Source: Rhynochetos jubatus (Eukaryota > Chordata > Aves > Eurypygiformes > Rhynochetidae). From it: a stretch of DNA of 64,000 nt. The notes below the pieces were generated by a model that worked only from the letters and a program-made list of their open reading frames with translations, did no database searches and was not told the origin of the DNA. Numbering within the stretch: position 1 is the first letter of the stretch; each line of letters opens with the position of its first letter. Of this stretch, positions 24,396-36,839 are shown piece by piece. A program made the translations under genes and the position numbers. The stretch covers positions 19,894,774 to 19,958,773 of the forward strand of contig CM050664.1 in the NCBI GenBank assembly GCA_027574665.1. Direction: 5' to 3'.

Positions 24396-25974
24396 AAGCA
24401 GTATGTTTTCAGTCAAGGTTCTGGCACAGCTCCTGCCTGGTGGTGCCCCTTCTATGAGCTCACAGAGTGGCGTCTTCTATAAGCCTAAAGAACAAGGACG
24501 CGCTTGTCCTGTCTGTTGCTCTAGCCTCTTTTGATGATGTGTGCAGCTTTGTATTGTATTTAAATATATGCAGATATGTTAGTGGATAATGTATGCAGAA
24601 GGCAACACTGGGAAATTGAGTCTGACTTGCAACAGTGCTGGGAAGAGGTACTTGGTAAATTTAATCAGAATTTTCCTCCATTTACCCCAACACCCCCAGT
24701 GGGACCTACTGTAGGGCAGTAAGGAAATACCAGTGTCCTAAAGTCCTCTCCATCTCCACTACAACGTGGGCTTGGGGATGGGAGGGATGAAGAAAACAGG
24801 ATATTCTCCTGTATTGCAAATACTGCAGGACTGACCTCCCTTGGGCCTGAGGGAGTATCAGTGTTGCCCAGTCTCCCTGCTGGTCCCCAGGTGTGTTTGG
24901 ATTGAGCAGCATTGGACGTGGCATGCGGCTTCTCTGCAGCAGCAGGTGGTGTCCTGGGGGGGAATATTGAGTGTGATGGCAATAGGCAGTGAGCAACCCT
25001 CGGAGCTGGTCCCCGCACAGCAGGCAGCCAGTTACTGACTGCTGGTTTTCCTGGTTTGGGGTTGCCAGCTAATCCCAGGATGGAGAGCACAAGTTCTGTC
25101 ATCTCGAGTGGGTTACTGAGCAGCGGGGCAGGAGATGGCACTGAGCGTGGAGATGTGACTTGCAAATCTTCCTGCCAGGCTGTTTTCTGGACAGCACAAA
25201 TCTGGAATAACTCCCCTTGCCAGGCCACCAGCTTTAGACACAGGAGATGAGGTAGGAGATAATACAGCACGTCTAGTGCCAGGTATTCAAGAATTTCCAA
25301 GTACATTGCAAACGGAGAGCTACAGGGCAGTGTTACTCTTTCCGTTTCATACACAGGAAGGCCCTTGGAAAGTAGTGAAGTTTCCTGCCAAATCACCCCA
25401 AAGACCGTAATCGCTGGTTTATATTTTCAAAGCTTTGGACAATGGTTCCCGGTGCTCCACTGGCAAAACAGAAATTATTGGTCTTCTCTAAGGGAAGAGA
25501 GGCTGATCTAACAGAGATTTCACTGTGGACTAGGTAAACCTCTGCAAGACTGCACTTTTCAACAGCAAAAGCTGGCCAGATCCAGTAAGACAGGGTCTTC
25601 AGCAAACAAGATTGTCGAAGTGTGAGGAGTCTGCAGATAGAAAGGAAAGATATCAAAAGACTGCCGTGCTAGCTGAGTTGTGAGGTGTCCTTCATGGACG
25701 GCTGAGTACAGCAGTGGTTGCCATCTGGTCTATCTTCATCTTTGTACTGATCCATACCACAACAGTTGGTATGTGAATGGTCAAGGAGGGACAAGTAGGA
25801 GGGACAAGTGCCTGGGCAGAAGCTGGCCCAAGGAAGTCTGTGGCTTACTTTATAGTTTAACGTGGTGCCAGTATTCCCTTCACCAGCAGTGTCAGGCCAG
25901 TGTTTCAAGGCATCCAAAGACTCTGCATCCTGATGGCCAGCAGAATCCAGGTTTGAAGGGCAGCGTCAAATAGC
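24396..25974. other. Non-coding DNA between two CR1 copies
   Basis: No gene recognised. The minus-strand frame at 24665-25396 (243 codons) is the joint-longest in the window but has no domain or repeat structure and is overlapped by plus-strand frames. A 13-bp unit (ggagggacaagta/g) is duplicated once near 25786-25811. The stretch 25400-25970 could contain further decayed transposon sequence, since it leads directly into a CR1 relic, but no consensus word was recognised. Confidence 0.5.
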
Positions 25975-26225
25975 TACAGCTGCTTGGACAGAGCTTGTAG
26001 AGATGATAGAGCCAAACTCTCCTCGGTAGCAGCAGGTGGCCTGATGGGGGGCAATGGGCTTGAAAGCAGCTTGGGAGGTTCAAGATATTTGGAAAGAGGT
26101 GCGTACTAAGAGTGTGGTACAGCAGCAGAACAGATGGGCAGAGAGGCTATGTGATCTCCATCCTTGGAGGTCCCCAGGACTCAGCCACATTAAGCCATGG
26201 CTGGTCTAATATTGCAGATTATCTT
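25975..26225 (+). mobile_element. Decayed CR1 LINE 3' fragment (plus strand)
   Basis: Several CR1 words survive in the right order. They are 'agccaaactctcctcgg' near 26011, 'ggggcaatgggcttgaa' near 26046, 'gggcagagaggctatgtgat' near 26136 and 'ctccatccttggaggt' near 26156. In the family these correspond to GCCAAACTCTTCTCGG, GGGGCAATGGGCACAAA, GCCCAGAGAGGCTGTGGAGT and CTCCATCCTTGGAGGT. Intervening sequence is badly degraded and the 3' terminus is lost. It is clearly older than the other two CR1 copies. The boundaries are uncertain, and the left side may extend further. Confidence 0.75.
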
Positions 26226-27954
26226 GGAGATAACTCAGAAAGGAGCTCACTCCTTCATTGGAAAGACATGGGACTTTCACCTGCTTTTCTCCTCAATGAC
26301 CTGCCTGGAAGAGACTTGCCACCCTGAAATGTGGTGTACTTGTGTGCTGAGAAAAGAGCCAGGCTTGAAATGTCACCTCATTACAGCTGGTAAGCGAGGT
26401 TTCTTACAGAAAAGGAGGTCTATCAATCTCCTTGCTCCTGAGGGGACTAGCTCTTCAGCAGGAATGGCTGGGGGATTTTAATGGAGTTATCTGAAATTTC
26501 CACTAAGGAGCTAAGATGTTGGCATTTAGCTCAAGAGGAGAAAACATCTAGTTTTCTTTTGAGAGAAAATCCCTCAAATCCCAAGAAAATGGCATTTTCT
26601 CAGAGCGGAAGGAGGGAGCTCCTGCCCCCTTGGATCCATGCCTGAATGGAAGCTGTGTATTTGGGATGGTATGTGTGGTCTGTTGGGGTTAGAGCAGGTG
26701 GACTAGCACCTTCCTTTGGTGGAGGGTGGTCTGGATAATTTGTGAAGGAGATACTTGCCTGTGTGTGATGGGGGGGTGACTTTGTGTTTAGGCCATGTAA
26801 CATCAGTTCTCTGCTTGCAGAGTACGCCTCATTCCAGAGATTTTGGGGGCTGGTGCGCACAGCGATGGTGACTGGTCTGTGGTGGCTGGTGTCCCCAGAG
26901 AAAGAGCAGCAGGTGCATCCCACTGAATACATTTGGAGAGTCCTGCTAGCTGCTGGATCAGAAATGGCACTGCTTGTAACTCCCCGCTGGGAGAGGGACA
27001 CACATGTTCTGGTTAGTTGGCTGCAGCCCATTTCCTAAGCGTGGAGACACCAGGCGTCACTAGCACAGCAAACCCCAATTAGTTCTGGAAGGAGCACATG
27101 CAGGATTGAACTTGTTCCCCAAGGCGACAGTGGGGAAACCAGGCTTGAAAAGCGACTGTTTCCCGGGGCAGGCGCAGAGCGTGTAGCCCTGCACCCGGTG
27201 CCGGCTCTTGCAGAGCCCAGCGGCTTCCCCAAGAGGACCAGAGGCTCCAGCCTGCCCCAGGAGGGTCTTTCTTTGCTAATAGCTGGTTCAAGAGACCAGA
27301 GCTGGCAGTGCTGGGGTGTGATAACTCCACGGCGGTGCTGTAGATGCCAGCAAGCTCTGTAGGTTAAATCCCACCAGGTCCCAAACCAGCTGTTAAAACA
27401 GCAATCTCCATCCTCTTTCAGATGTGGACACCAAAGTCCCCACTTACAGCTGCATCCCCACCTTTACCAGCTTGGCCCTAGATGGGTCGATAGTAGCTTG
27501 CTAGCACATCTCTAGTGGCCAAAAAATCCTTTTTCAAGCAGGTTTTGCTGTTGATACTGAGCTGTGCACTATCCTTGCTTCCTACCTGGTTGTCCAAGAT
27601 TACTCTGGGTCTGCCTGAGAGCTGCAGTTGCTGCCAGGATGGGTACACTGACCCACCCGTAGCCATCAGTCTGCTATCTCCCTTCCTCCAAATCAGCCTC
27701 TGTCATCTTGGCTGCAGTGGGAAACCAGGGGAGCAGAGGGGATGTGGAGTTATAGGACAAATCCAAATCCTTTTCTGGGAGGCAGATTCAGGAGTAGGTG
27801 AGATTTCAGCAAATAACACTGAACTTCGGTGTTAAAAAGCATCACCCAAAGGGGGTTGTTTTGCTGCAAATGCTCTTTCCCCACAGCGACGATACCCACC
27901 TGAGCCCCAACCCCTGTCCCTGGCCCAGCAGCTGCTCTGCCCTCCGGCTCCACA
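26226..27954. other. Non-coding unique DNA
   Basis: No gene recognised. The stretch 27120-27240 is locally CpG-richer but below island level. Frames at 26600-27031 and 26784-27038 overlap in opposite directions without domains. Confidence 0.55.
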
Positions 27955-28110
27955 CTCCAGAAGCTTTGCTTCATTAACTTTCTGATAAGTTGAGAGTTCA
28001 TTGCTGAGTCTTGAGAAATTGGCAATAATGCCAAGCCTTCATACAAGGGTAAAAATAGCCCTAATAATTTAGGCAATTAGCTAATTAGCCTCATTTACTT
28101 GAAAGCACAG
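27955..28110. promoter_or_regulatory. AT-rich block with homeodomain palindrome (putative enhancer)
   Basis: An AT-rich segment centred on a perfect 12-bp palindrome, aattagctaatt (28075-28086), that supplies two back-to-back ATTA homeodomain cores. A further TAATAATT lies at about 28062-28069. The word ctaattagcc at 28081-28090 recurs exactly at 60951-60960 inside another block of the same type. The style matches conserved enhancers near developmental genes. Conservation is untested. Confidence 0.3.
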
Positions 28111-30570
28111 AGTGGCGTGGGAAGACTTTTCCACTGTTTTTGTTATGCTTTTCCCATTTGCTTTGTTTGCTTTTTCCCTGCCATTTTCTCTGCTCCCTGA
28201 CACAGATACAGGGACCCAAGGCACTTTAAAGTGGGGTACGTAGGGAAGTGAATGCCAGCCAGGACAGGATGCTGCACAGAGCCAGGGCAGTGTTACAGGG
28301 AGGCAGGACTGGTGCTGGTAGACGGGCTTAATGTGTCATCGTGCTGTATTGGAAAGCACGTAGCTTCTTTGCATGCTGTCCCTTCCCCGTCCCACCTCTG
28401 ATCCTTCATCACTGGTGAACACTGTGGCACATTCAGGCTGGCTCACAGCTATTTGACAAATAGGGACTGTGCTCTGCACCTTGCTGTTCCTATCATTGCT
28501 CGTTTGTTCCCAGCTGGAGCAGCCTGTATTAGTCCTTATGTAGTGCTTAGACTAGAACTGACTGACAGGTGAAAGGAGGCAAGATAAACCAGGTGTTTAC
28601 GGGGGGGAACTGGGATGCTGGAGTAGCTCAAGGCGAGGGGACCAGGTTGGTCCTTACCTGCGCTGGCAGAGCAGCATCGCACCGTTGGCCTGCATCCCTT
28701 GATCCGCACTGCTCCCACCCAGCCGCTATGGACCATGTGTGCTTTCCAGGCAGAGCTGCTAAAAGCCTTCATCCTTGCCCCTGGCATGGCTGTGCGAGCT
28801 CACCTGGTTTGGGGAGAAGCTGGTGGTCGGCTCCCCTCTGTCCTCCTCTGACTCACGCAAGTCCCATTCATTATTCACCTGGGGAGCTGAATGAATTCTG
28901 TCTTCCTGAATTATTTCTGAAGACATTAGATCTTCTTAAAATGTTCATCTTCCCCAGAAATGACAGCTCGCAGGAACCTGGGAATAAATGGTGCCTTGGA
29001 ACAATTTCATTGTTTCTATTCCAGGCAACAGGAATTCCTCAGATCTCAACATCAGTCCCTAAACCCTGGCGTGTTAGCATAACCTCCAGACAGCGATGTG
29101 GTTCTTGACCCAGAAAAAGGATGGGATTTATTATGAACCCTGGGAGATCGGTGTCCTTGCAGCTCGTGTACCCTAATGGTGCGCAGCCTATTGTGTGCTC
29201 CTCTGGCTGGAATTTTCTTGTCGAAACAGCTAATGCCACTTCCATGAAACGGGCTTTTGTGTGTGAAATCAAATCAATGTTGATTAATTTTCATTTTGGA
29301 AAAGAGAAAAGCCCACCCCTGTTAAAAACGTCAAGATGCTTCCTCTTTTCATTCTCACAAGAAGGGCTTCAATTCTTTATCGCTTAATGACCTTTTGTTT
29401 AAAGCCTTTGTGTTTTATAAGAAGTATTCAAAAGGGATGAAGCAAAATGAAGTGTTAAATATCATTTGAAGCAAAATTTGTCTATTTCCGTGAACTTTTT
29501 TTTTATTTTTTTAAGGGGGGCAGGAACCACACTTCTTTTCTCTCTGACTTTTAGCCTTTTTGTCCTAAACTGAGCATACTTTCCAGGCTCCCAGCTCTGC
29601 CCTGGCCGACATGTGCCAGGCTCTCCTACTATGCTGTGCGCTGCAGGAACAGCTCTGACTCCTGCCTTGACCCAGCTCACATCGTCAAATCTCCCTCGAG
29701 GTGATGGTGCTGGAGCCGAGCGTTGGGGTCAGCCCGTTCAGCCCTGCTAGAGGCTGACACTGCCCTCCACAGCATCCGAGCAGCTGCGGTGACCTGCATG
29801 CACGTCCCCTCTCAGCTCCCGGAGCTGCACCGTGTGTTTTTGTCAGCTTGGGCTCCCTTGCTGCACCAAACCGGGATGACGGCATCTCAGAGCTCCGACT
29901 CAAGCCAGCATGCGGGCACAGACACGGTTGTGCTGTCAAACCCTGTCCGCATCCCGCTCCCCTTTGGTCAGCAAAGCGCTCGGCCATCCTGAGGAGCCCT
30001 TAGCTCTGACTCCTTCTGCCTGGCAGCCCATCTTCCTACCTTCACAGGGATGTTATTTCATGCTGAGGGCAGCGTTCCCCAGCAAGGCTACCTCATCCAA
30101 AAGCTTAAACAAATAATTTCTTTAGTTGTTCATTACTTTTTTTAACGGGTGTCTCTCATCTGATTGGCTAAATTGGACCAGTGTCTAGCACGGAGGATCC
30201 TTCTTGTCTGTAAGCCAGGGGCGATGTATCAGCATGTGGGTAGGACACTGAGCTTGCTTACCTAGCCCTGGAGTGCTGCTTCAGTCAGCGCTGCAGGGCA
30301 CCAGGATCGCGTGGTGGGGGTTGTACTCACAGAAAGAAGGTGTTGCACTTGTGCAAAGTGAGCGTGCATCGTCGTGGACTGTAGTGTAGCCTGGGTTGTG
30401 TAGCACACTCGGTGTGCCTTGAGCATGCTTCAGCTGCAGGCTGGAAAGGCAGGAGAAGAATGAAAGGTGCTCAAGGCAGAAGGTGACACCAAGGCGCAGT
30501 CAGTTGGGGCACAGCTTTCATCGTTATGGTAGCTTATTTTTAGAGCTGGTCCACATTGTTTCACATGCAT
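28111..30570. other. Non-coding unique DNA
   Basis: No gene recognised. An acceptor-like site (tttctattccag) ends near 29025 but is followed by only 27 open codons. AT-rich DNA at 29270-29520 has no frame of interest. Nothing else stands out. Confidence 0.55.
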
Positions 30571-30801
30571 TAAGGGTTTTTGTTTGTTTGTTTTTTGTTT
30601 TTTTTTTTTTTGTCCTGGGAAAAAGATTTTTTGACCTACATAAAAAGGGTTGTATAAAGCTTTTGCATCCTTCAAAATCACTCATAAAACTTTCTAAAAA
30701 AAAAAAAGAAAAAAGTTGTTTCAGTTTATTTGAAACTAATGGAAAAAAGTTCTCTCTGATTTTGTTAGTTTTTCTTCCCTCATTTCCTTTTTTTTTTTTT
30801 T
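30571..30801. repeat. Cluster of T/A homopolymers and (GTTT)n
   Basis: Three low-complexity tracts lie close together: a T-rich GTTT-type tract at about 30575-30611, an A-rich tract at about 30696-30716, and a T run at about 30788-30801. They explain the Lys- and Phe-rich frames seen on the two strands. No SINE or LINE body was recognised beside the tracts, although such tails can be left by old retroposons. Confidence 0.9.
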
Positions 30802-33800
30802 CCTAAACTCTGAAAAAGAAGCAGGGTAGTGGGAGAGAAAGGAGAATGGAGTCATTAAAGAAAAGTGAACATTTCTACTTGAAAGAGCTAGAGCTGAACT
30901 GGAAAATGTTCTTTCAACTAAAAGAAGAAAAAAATCAGGAAAAAGTTTTGGCTGAAGGGTAAATATAAACGTTTCCAGTGAACATGTTCTGCGGGGAAAA
31001 CGGTTATTTTGGAGCATTTCTCTTCCCCAGCCCCATGGGACGCCTTTAGTTGTACACTTAAAAATGTGAGCTGCACAGATCACAGCCAGGCAACGTTTGG
31101 GTTCCTCCCTGGGACCATGACGTTCCTGCTGTTGCTTGGGGAAACAAACTCTCGGGATGGGGGATGCAGAGGGTTAGTGTCGGTTTTGCTCACAGGCTAA
31201 TGGACCCACATGGACCGTTTTAACCTCTGGAGCTGGAATTTCACCCATTGGCAGGGCATGAGCACTTGCTCTCACAGTTAATGAAATCTGTCTTAACTGA
31301 GGCTATGAGGGGCAGTTTCAAAGCCATTGAGCCTTTATTAAATCTCATTTCTTTCCATTGCACGGAGCAGAGCTCTGCATGCACACGCTGCTTTTTGTTT
31401 TCCTGGCACCACGTCCCTCTCTGCCTTCCGACACATACGTCTCTCACTGGAATTTCTTCTCCCAGCCTGCAGCACTCGAACAGCCGAGCAGCGTTCGTGT
31501 GTCTCCAACAAGTAGCTGCTGAGCCCGAGAAACGCATTAGCTGCCTGACCTGGTTCCAGCCAGGTGTGAAAAGATGCAGTGGCTCTGGCTCCGCTCCACC
31601 TTTTTCGACCATGTGAGGAGAGGCAGAAGGCTTCTCCTCTCTCCACCAGTTTCCATCATTCAAGTCTACTTAAAAACCCCCTAAAAATGGGGTAGGAGTG
31701 GCAAGAGGATAGACAGAGCCAATCATGGGGAAAGCTGGGCAGATTAAAAGGCATTTACTGGGCTTTCTGTACGAGAAATGAAAGAAAAACCCTTCAATTA
31801 GCAGTCTGCCCAGGGAGCTGAGCAGGAAGGGCTAAAAGCTGAGATGCTTTTGCAGATGCAAGGGGAAATCACCAGCCACAAGACAGCTTGTGGGCTCCGA
31901 GTCAGGTGTCGTCAGAGGGGTGCTCAGCGTGTGGCTGGCGGGAAAGTGGTGGTGCTAAGGAGTGGTGATGGTGCTGCAAGCACCTTCCCTTGGAGGGCTG
32001 CCAAGAGGCTCTGTCCCACTCCTCTGCCTTCCCTTGCTTTCTTCTGCAAGTCTCCTGCTTCTTGGGGACGACCAGCTTTTGCAGTCCTAAATTTGTGCTC
32101 AGTGCATGGGAGCTTCACCTGGGCGAGGGCTGGTGCTCGTGTGTGCAGCAATAAGCCTGTTCGCGTGCTCGGGGAGGTGATGTGGCTGCTGGGCAGCGCG
32201 GTTACATCTCAGGATCCTCATCCTCCAGAGCCAAGGGCCTCCTGCTCCTATCCCTGCACATCCCATATGTCAGCACACCCAAACCCACAGCCAGTGCTTT
32301 GGGTCACTTGTCACCATTTTGGGAAGCAAACAAGGCGCTTGGGAAGGGAAGAAGCAGCTGTTCTGCCTCCCCGAACTTTGAACATCCGTGCACACACACA
32401 GGGGCTCCCTTTACCTAACAAACAATTATTTAACAAAGTATGCAAATAGTGTAATTACTGTTATTTGTTTAGCTGTTATAAGTGTTTAAAATGTAAATGT
32501 CAACTTTGGGAGTTTTGTAGGGTACGTGTGCGTTGTTGTTGGCTTTCTCTCTCTCATGTGTGTTCTCTCTGGATTGCAATTTGATGAATTTCTCCTTGTC
32601 CTAGAAAAAAAAAAAAGCTAATGTGATTTCTCTGCGATTACAGCAGAAGATGCCGAAGTGGGGATTACTCACAGTAACTCCTCTTACTTAGCAGATCTGA
32701 GTGGGAGGCAGGATTCATTACACCGAGCAGCGAAACAAAGAGGAAATGTCTTTCAGCTGACTGCTTGTGTCTGCCGAGGCAGCATCCTTGCCGGTGCCAG
32801 GGCTTCCCTCCCTGGAAGGCAAAGGGTCAGGCAGAGCAGCAACAGTGATGCCAAGGTCCCGACAGCAGGCTCACAGGGACTGTTTCCCACACTGCCACAG
32901 CTCCTCCATGCACTGGAGAAGTGTTGAGTCTGAGCTCTGGTTTGCTAGGAGGTGACTTTTTTTCTCTGAAGGAGGCTGGAGAAATAGAAATCACGTTACA
33001 GCCACCCTGATACGGATCTACTCCACTTGCATGCTCAAAGCAGAGCCGTGGCACTCAGTACAGTGATGTTTTCCAAGGGTATGTCCCACCATTGCCTGGC
33101 CTGGCTGGCATCTGAGGAGATGGTCATTGGTAGATCGTAGCCTGTAGTTCTCACAATCAATCCAGGGCTTTTTACCATCACCTGTGCAGGACTTGAGGAG
33201 TCAGTCCATACTCTAGATGCTATTTTATAGCTCTTGCTGTGCAGTCTCAGCAGCTGGTTCATGCTGGGAAGGCTGTGACAGACAGGACAGGGCCTCTGCA
33301 ACTGCAGTACCTCTGCTGTACTGTCACAGCATCCCATACCCACTGGGGAGGACTCAAATGTGCTGGGGCTTAAGAGCTTCCTCAGATGCACAGCTCCAAG
33401 ATGTATCCAGTTGGATTCATCGTCTGGCAGCGAGCCTGGCACCAGCTTCCTTTCCAGTTGGCTCGAAAGGCAGCCTGGGAGTTGGCGTGAAAATGGAAAG
33501 GCTGCATCACTCTGCTGTGTCCCACCCTCCATCCCCTTCATGGCCCCTCTTCGTACAGCATGCTGGGATGCGGAGCTCATGGTTCTCATGTGAATCTCAG
33601 GGTGGGAGAGGGATAAGAGGTTTTCATCTCCAGTGTGACCCAGGGGAACTGGGAAGAGCAAGACTCTAAACACAACCAACAGCTCAGCTCCTGGTGGAGC
33701 AGGGAGACCTTCGTGCCCAGCTCAGCCCTGAGAGCTGGGCCCTGGAGTGTGGTGCACAGCCAGGGCACTCGCTGCTCATGGCAGGAGGAGCATCAGGACT

Positions 33801-34639
33801 TGCCCACATGCAGATGCTGCCACTGAACTGAGTGAGCTTGTGCCCAGCTTGGATCCAGGTCTGCTGGGATCAGTGGTTGCAGCTGAGGATGGGTTGGCGT
33901 GCCAGCCTATGCAAGGCGATGGGAAAGCATAAGCTGAGTGCTGTGGGCTAGAAGATGCTGAACCAGGCTTTCCTGCTGCTTGAGGTTTCCCCACTGCTCC
34001 CTGGCAGGGCATGAGTCGCTGGTGCAGGAGCTCTTTGGTGTGCTGGCTAAACGTGGCTTGTCCCTGCTCTCTGGGCTAGCTTGTTAGTGCCCTGTTGTCA
34101 GTGCAGGTACCTACAGCCACAGGTCGTGCTGCTGGTCCCTGGACACTTGCACCAGACAGTCGGGCCATGGGGTGGAACCAGTGAAGCTGCTTGTTTCTTA
34201 ATTACAAAGACAGGAATCCAATGACCTTTGGCAGATTTCATAGCCCAGCGGGCTCGTGTAATTGAAGCTGGTGATGATTTGTCATGGCTCTAGGCTCTCC
34301 CTATCTGTTTCATCCCACTCACTTGCTCAGTCTCTCTTATTCCCTCTTTCTCTTTTCTTCTTTGTGATCTTACTATCTCTGTGCCACTCTTTAACCATAG
34401 TGCTTCCTGGCATGAGGAGGTACATCAGGATCTACTTGTCTTCGAGGGATTTAGGGTTTGTTTCTCACACTATTTTCTCCACTTCACATCCCTTATCTAT
34501 GAAAACCTCTTTGTTCCTGTGAACAGGAGACCTGCACGCACCAGAAAATTCCAGCCCATTCCAAGAGCGATCGTAAATAACATATTGCCCTGGTCAGTAC
34601 CCTCAAAGCAGCCATGAGTTCCAACTCCTCACCCCAATC
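30802..34639. other. Non-coding unique DNA
   Basis: No gene recognised. The minus frame at 33035-33679 (214 codons) has mixed composition and no recognisable domain. Plus-strand frames occupy the same DNA and no splice sites frame it, so it is left uncalled. The stretch 32420-32650 is AT-rich with an A tract near 32606-32617. A pyrimidine-rich stretch lies at 34310-34385. Confidence 0.5.
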
Positions 34640-34860
34640 AGGTGAAGGTTGAAGCAATATTATCATTTTTATTTAAATTCCCTTGTAGGTGGCAGGTTCA
34701 ATGCTATTAACATATTTCAATTCAAGCTATTCTTATTTTAATTAGCCTTAAGTAATTAGTTCTAATTCATCGCCATTTTTTGCTCTGCATATTTTGGGTT
34801 ATTTACTTCCCTTGCTAAGTAACAATTTGATGTAATTATGTGCTACTCATTCTTTCTATT
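34640..34860. promoter_or_regulatory. AT-rich homeodomain-motif cluster (putative enhancer)
   Basis: About 220 bp of strongly AT-rich DNA with repeated homeodomain cores, including ttttaattagcc, agtaattagttctaattc and gtaattatg. No open frame of note crosses it. The density of TAATTA/TAATTC words is higher than elsewhere in the window. This pattern is common in conserved enhancers of homeobox-regulated genes, but it could also be plain AT richness. Confidence 0.3.
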
Positions 34861-36082
34861 TACATATGCTCACTCAGATTTCCTCGTTGAAATTTCAACA
34901 GATCCTTTGAGTTCCCTCTTGAATTGTTTTCTGAGTTGTCAGCGGTGTGAAAATTGTTGGTTAGAAAGAGAATTGGACTCTTCTTTGGACATCCCTGGTG
35001 CCAAAGGGATGTGCATGTGAGCACCTGAGCTGGCAGTGCCTGCTTTTGGCAGTGAAGGTCCATTGCCAGGCTTTGTTGCTGGGAGTCTGGTTTCCCATAT
35101 GCAAGGAATTTAAGAACCACATCCAACTCTGTCTTTCTCTTGGGCTGCTTTAGCCCTGATGCCAAAGGGACCAGTTGCTGTTGCTGCTTCCCTTCATTTT
35201 CTTTGTGCAGCCAAAGATGGTTGGGCTTTCCAAAAGTGCAGCACCTCCATTCCTCAAAAACTCTGCGCCCTTTGCTAAAATGCTGTGGGTTTTTAGACAT
35301 TTTGAGTACTTTGGGCAAATTTGCCGCATTAATATGTGGCAGTTTCTTTACCTGGAAAGTACTTTTGCCTCAGCAGCCATTTTCCCAAATCCTCTCAAGG
35401 ACCATATTCTTGTCATCACCTTCTGTTGTCAAGGAGTGCCCTTCTTTCACCACCTCTGTAGCTGAGATTCTCAGAGGATCATGGTTTATCCATCTGAGGC
35501 TATTTGCTGATCAGCTACTCTGAGTCCATCTTTTTTGACTCCCTCAAAACTTGATTCCAAGAGGCCTTAACATGACTTTCTGCAAAAATGTGGATTTCAT
35601 GCTCACATGGAGCGTGTGCATACCTGTGTGTATATGCCAAACAACTTTTAAGTGCATTACCCAACTCCAGCTGAATTCGATAGAGGGTAGGAGTCTCAAA
35701 AATAGCAATTTCCCTCAAGGTTTGAGCAGACAGTCAGAGGTAGAAGAGAGATGCCCTAGTTCTACTGAGGAAAAAGCTGCCATGTTGTGCTGAGCCTTTA
35801 TTTGATGCCGGCAAATCCATTTGGGAGAGAGCACACATCTCGGCACCCCACCCACAGGAAGGACTTCAGTCAGCACGCACACCTTCTTGGGTGCCCAAGT
35901 CAATCAAGCTCAAGGAAAGCAGGATTAGTTCTGGTGCTCATGGAACTACTTGGTTTGTTTTTTTTTTTTTTCAAGTAGCTTTTTCACTAAAATCTTATCA
36001 GCCCTTTGAATCCATGTTCCATTAGCAAATGCTGCTTGCTTCATGAATATGCACGTTCACAATGTGTAGCTTTGGCTTAACC
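34861..36082. other. Non-coding DNA with a T14 tract
   Basis: No gene recognised. A 14-bp T run lies at 35958-35971. It could be the poly(A) trace of a minus-strand retroposon, but no body was recognised and no TTTATT signal lies next to it. Confidence 0.5.
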
Positions 36083-36170
36083 GCTCCCATTGAAGTTGAT
36101 AATAAAACTCCTGCTGACTTCAAAGAGAACAGAGTCAGGCAATGCTGAGTGCTTTGGAAAATCCCACCCC
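36083..36170. repeat. Ancient amniote dispersed repeat relic
   Basis: The sequence contains a cluster of words I associate with an old interspersed repeat of turtles, crocodiles and birds: cccattgaagttgat, ctgacttcaaagagaacaga, gtcaggc, and 'gagtgctttggaaaatccca'. In less decayed copies these read CCCATTGAAGTCAATGGGAG, TGACTTCAATGGGAGCAG, GTCAGGCC and CTTTTGAAAATCCCA. I cannot assign a Repbase family name. The relic lies just left of the AT-rich block that starts near 36840. Confidence 0.5.
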
Positions 36171-36839
36171 TAGTTGTTATTTTATTTTTAACACATCTAC
36201 TCAGGAGCTGTGGGATGGGACTAAATACTCAAGAATGAGTAAAGAAGAAAAAGAAGAAAAGATCAAACAGCTGAAAATGAAAATCCAGATTCTGAAGTAA
36301 ATATTTAAGGACCTGTCCTTAGATCTAAGACCCTCTGGGATCAGTTCTTTTGTGTGGGGAAGGGTCACACTGGCCTCCATCCATGATCTTGTCATGGAGG
36401 CCACTGGTGGGAAGTTGAGATGTGAACAAGGCAAAGCTTGGGACCTTCAAACTGTATCGAGGCTACGCATGCTCATGGGTTGGAGTGGAATTGATTCCTT
36501 AAATTCTGACTCTACTCTTGGTTTTCCATGTCTAGGGGGGCAGAGAGGGACTGGGCTCCTCTGCAGGCTCCAGGACAAGACAGAGACATCCCACAGGTTA
36601 TCAGCTCTGCAAACCTGCAGGCTACAAGTCTCTTCAATCCCATCTTAAATGATCTATTCCTCCACTCGTCTATTGCTGTGTGTTGTGCAGGAACAAGGCA
36701 CTGCAGAGGTTTACAGCTCTCAGGTCTCTGTTTCCTCATACTTGGTGCCATAGCTTCCAAACTGCCACGGGAAGGGGTAGGATCCCTACTACACCCAGTT
36801 TAGCAGAGCACTATTCATCCAGCTGACTTCAGGGGGGCA
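36171..36839. other. Non-coding DNA at the left flank of the AT-rich block
   Basis: No gene recognised. The composition is intermediate. Small overlapping frames at 36352-36803 carry no domain. Confidence 0.5.

Noticed and set aside
24665..25396. 243-codon minus-strand frame beside a CR1
   Set aside because: No recognisable family, overlapping frames on the other strand, and no promoter or splice support.
33035..33679. 214-codon minus-strand frame, considered as a possible retroviral or LTR fragment
   Set aside because: No protease, RT, integrase or envelope motif, no LTR ends or primer-binding site seen; composition looks like chance.
35958..35971. T14 tract as poly(A) tail of a minus-strand processed pseudogene reaching to 40147
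   Set aside because: No polyadenylation signal beside it, no target duplication, and an unrelated ancient repeat lies between it and the fossil frame.
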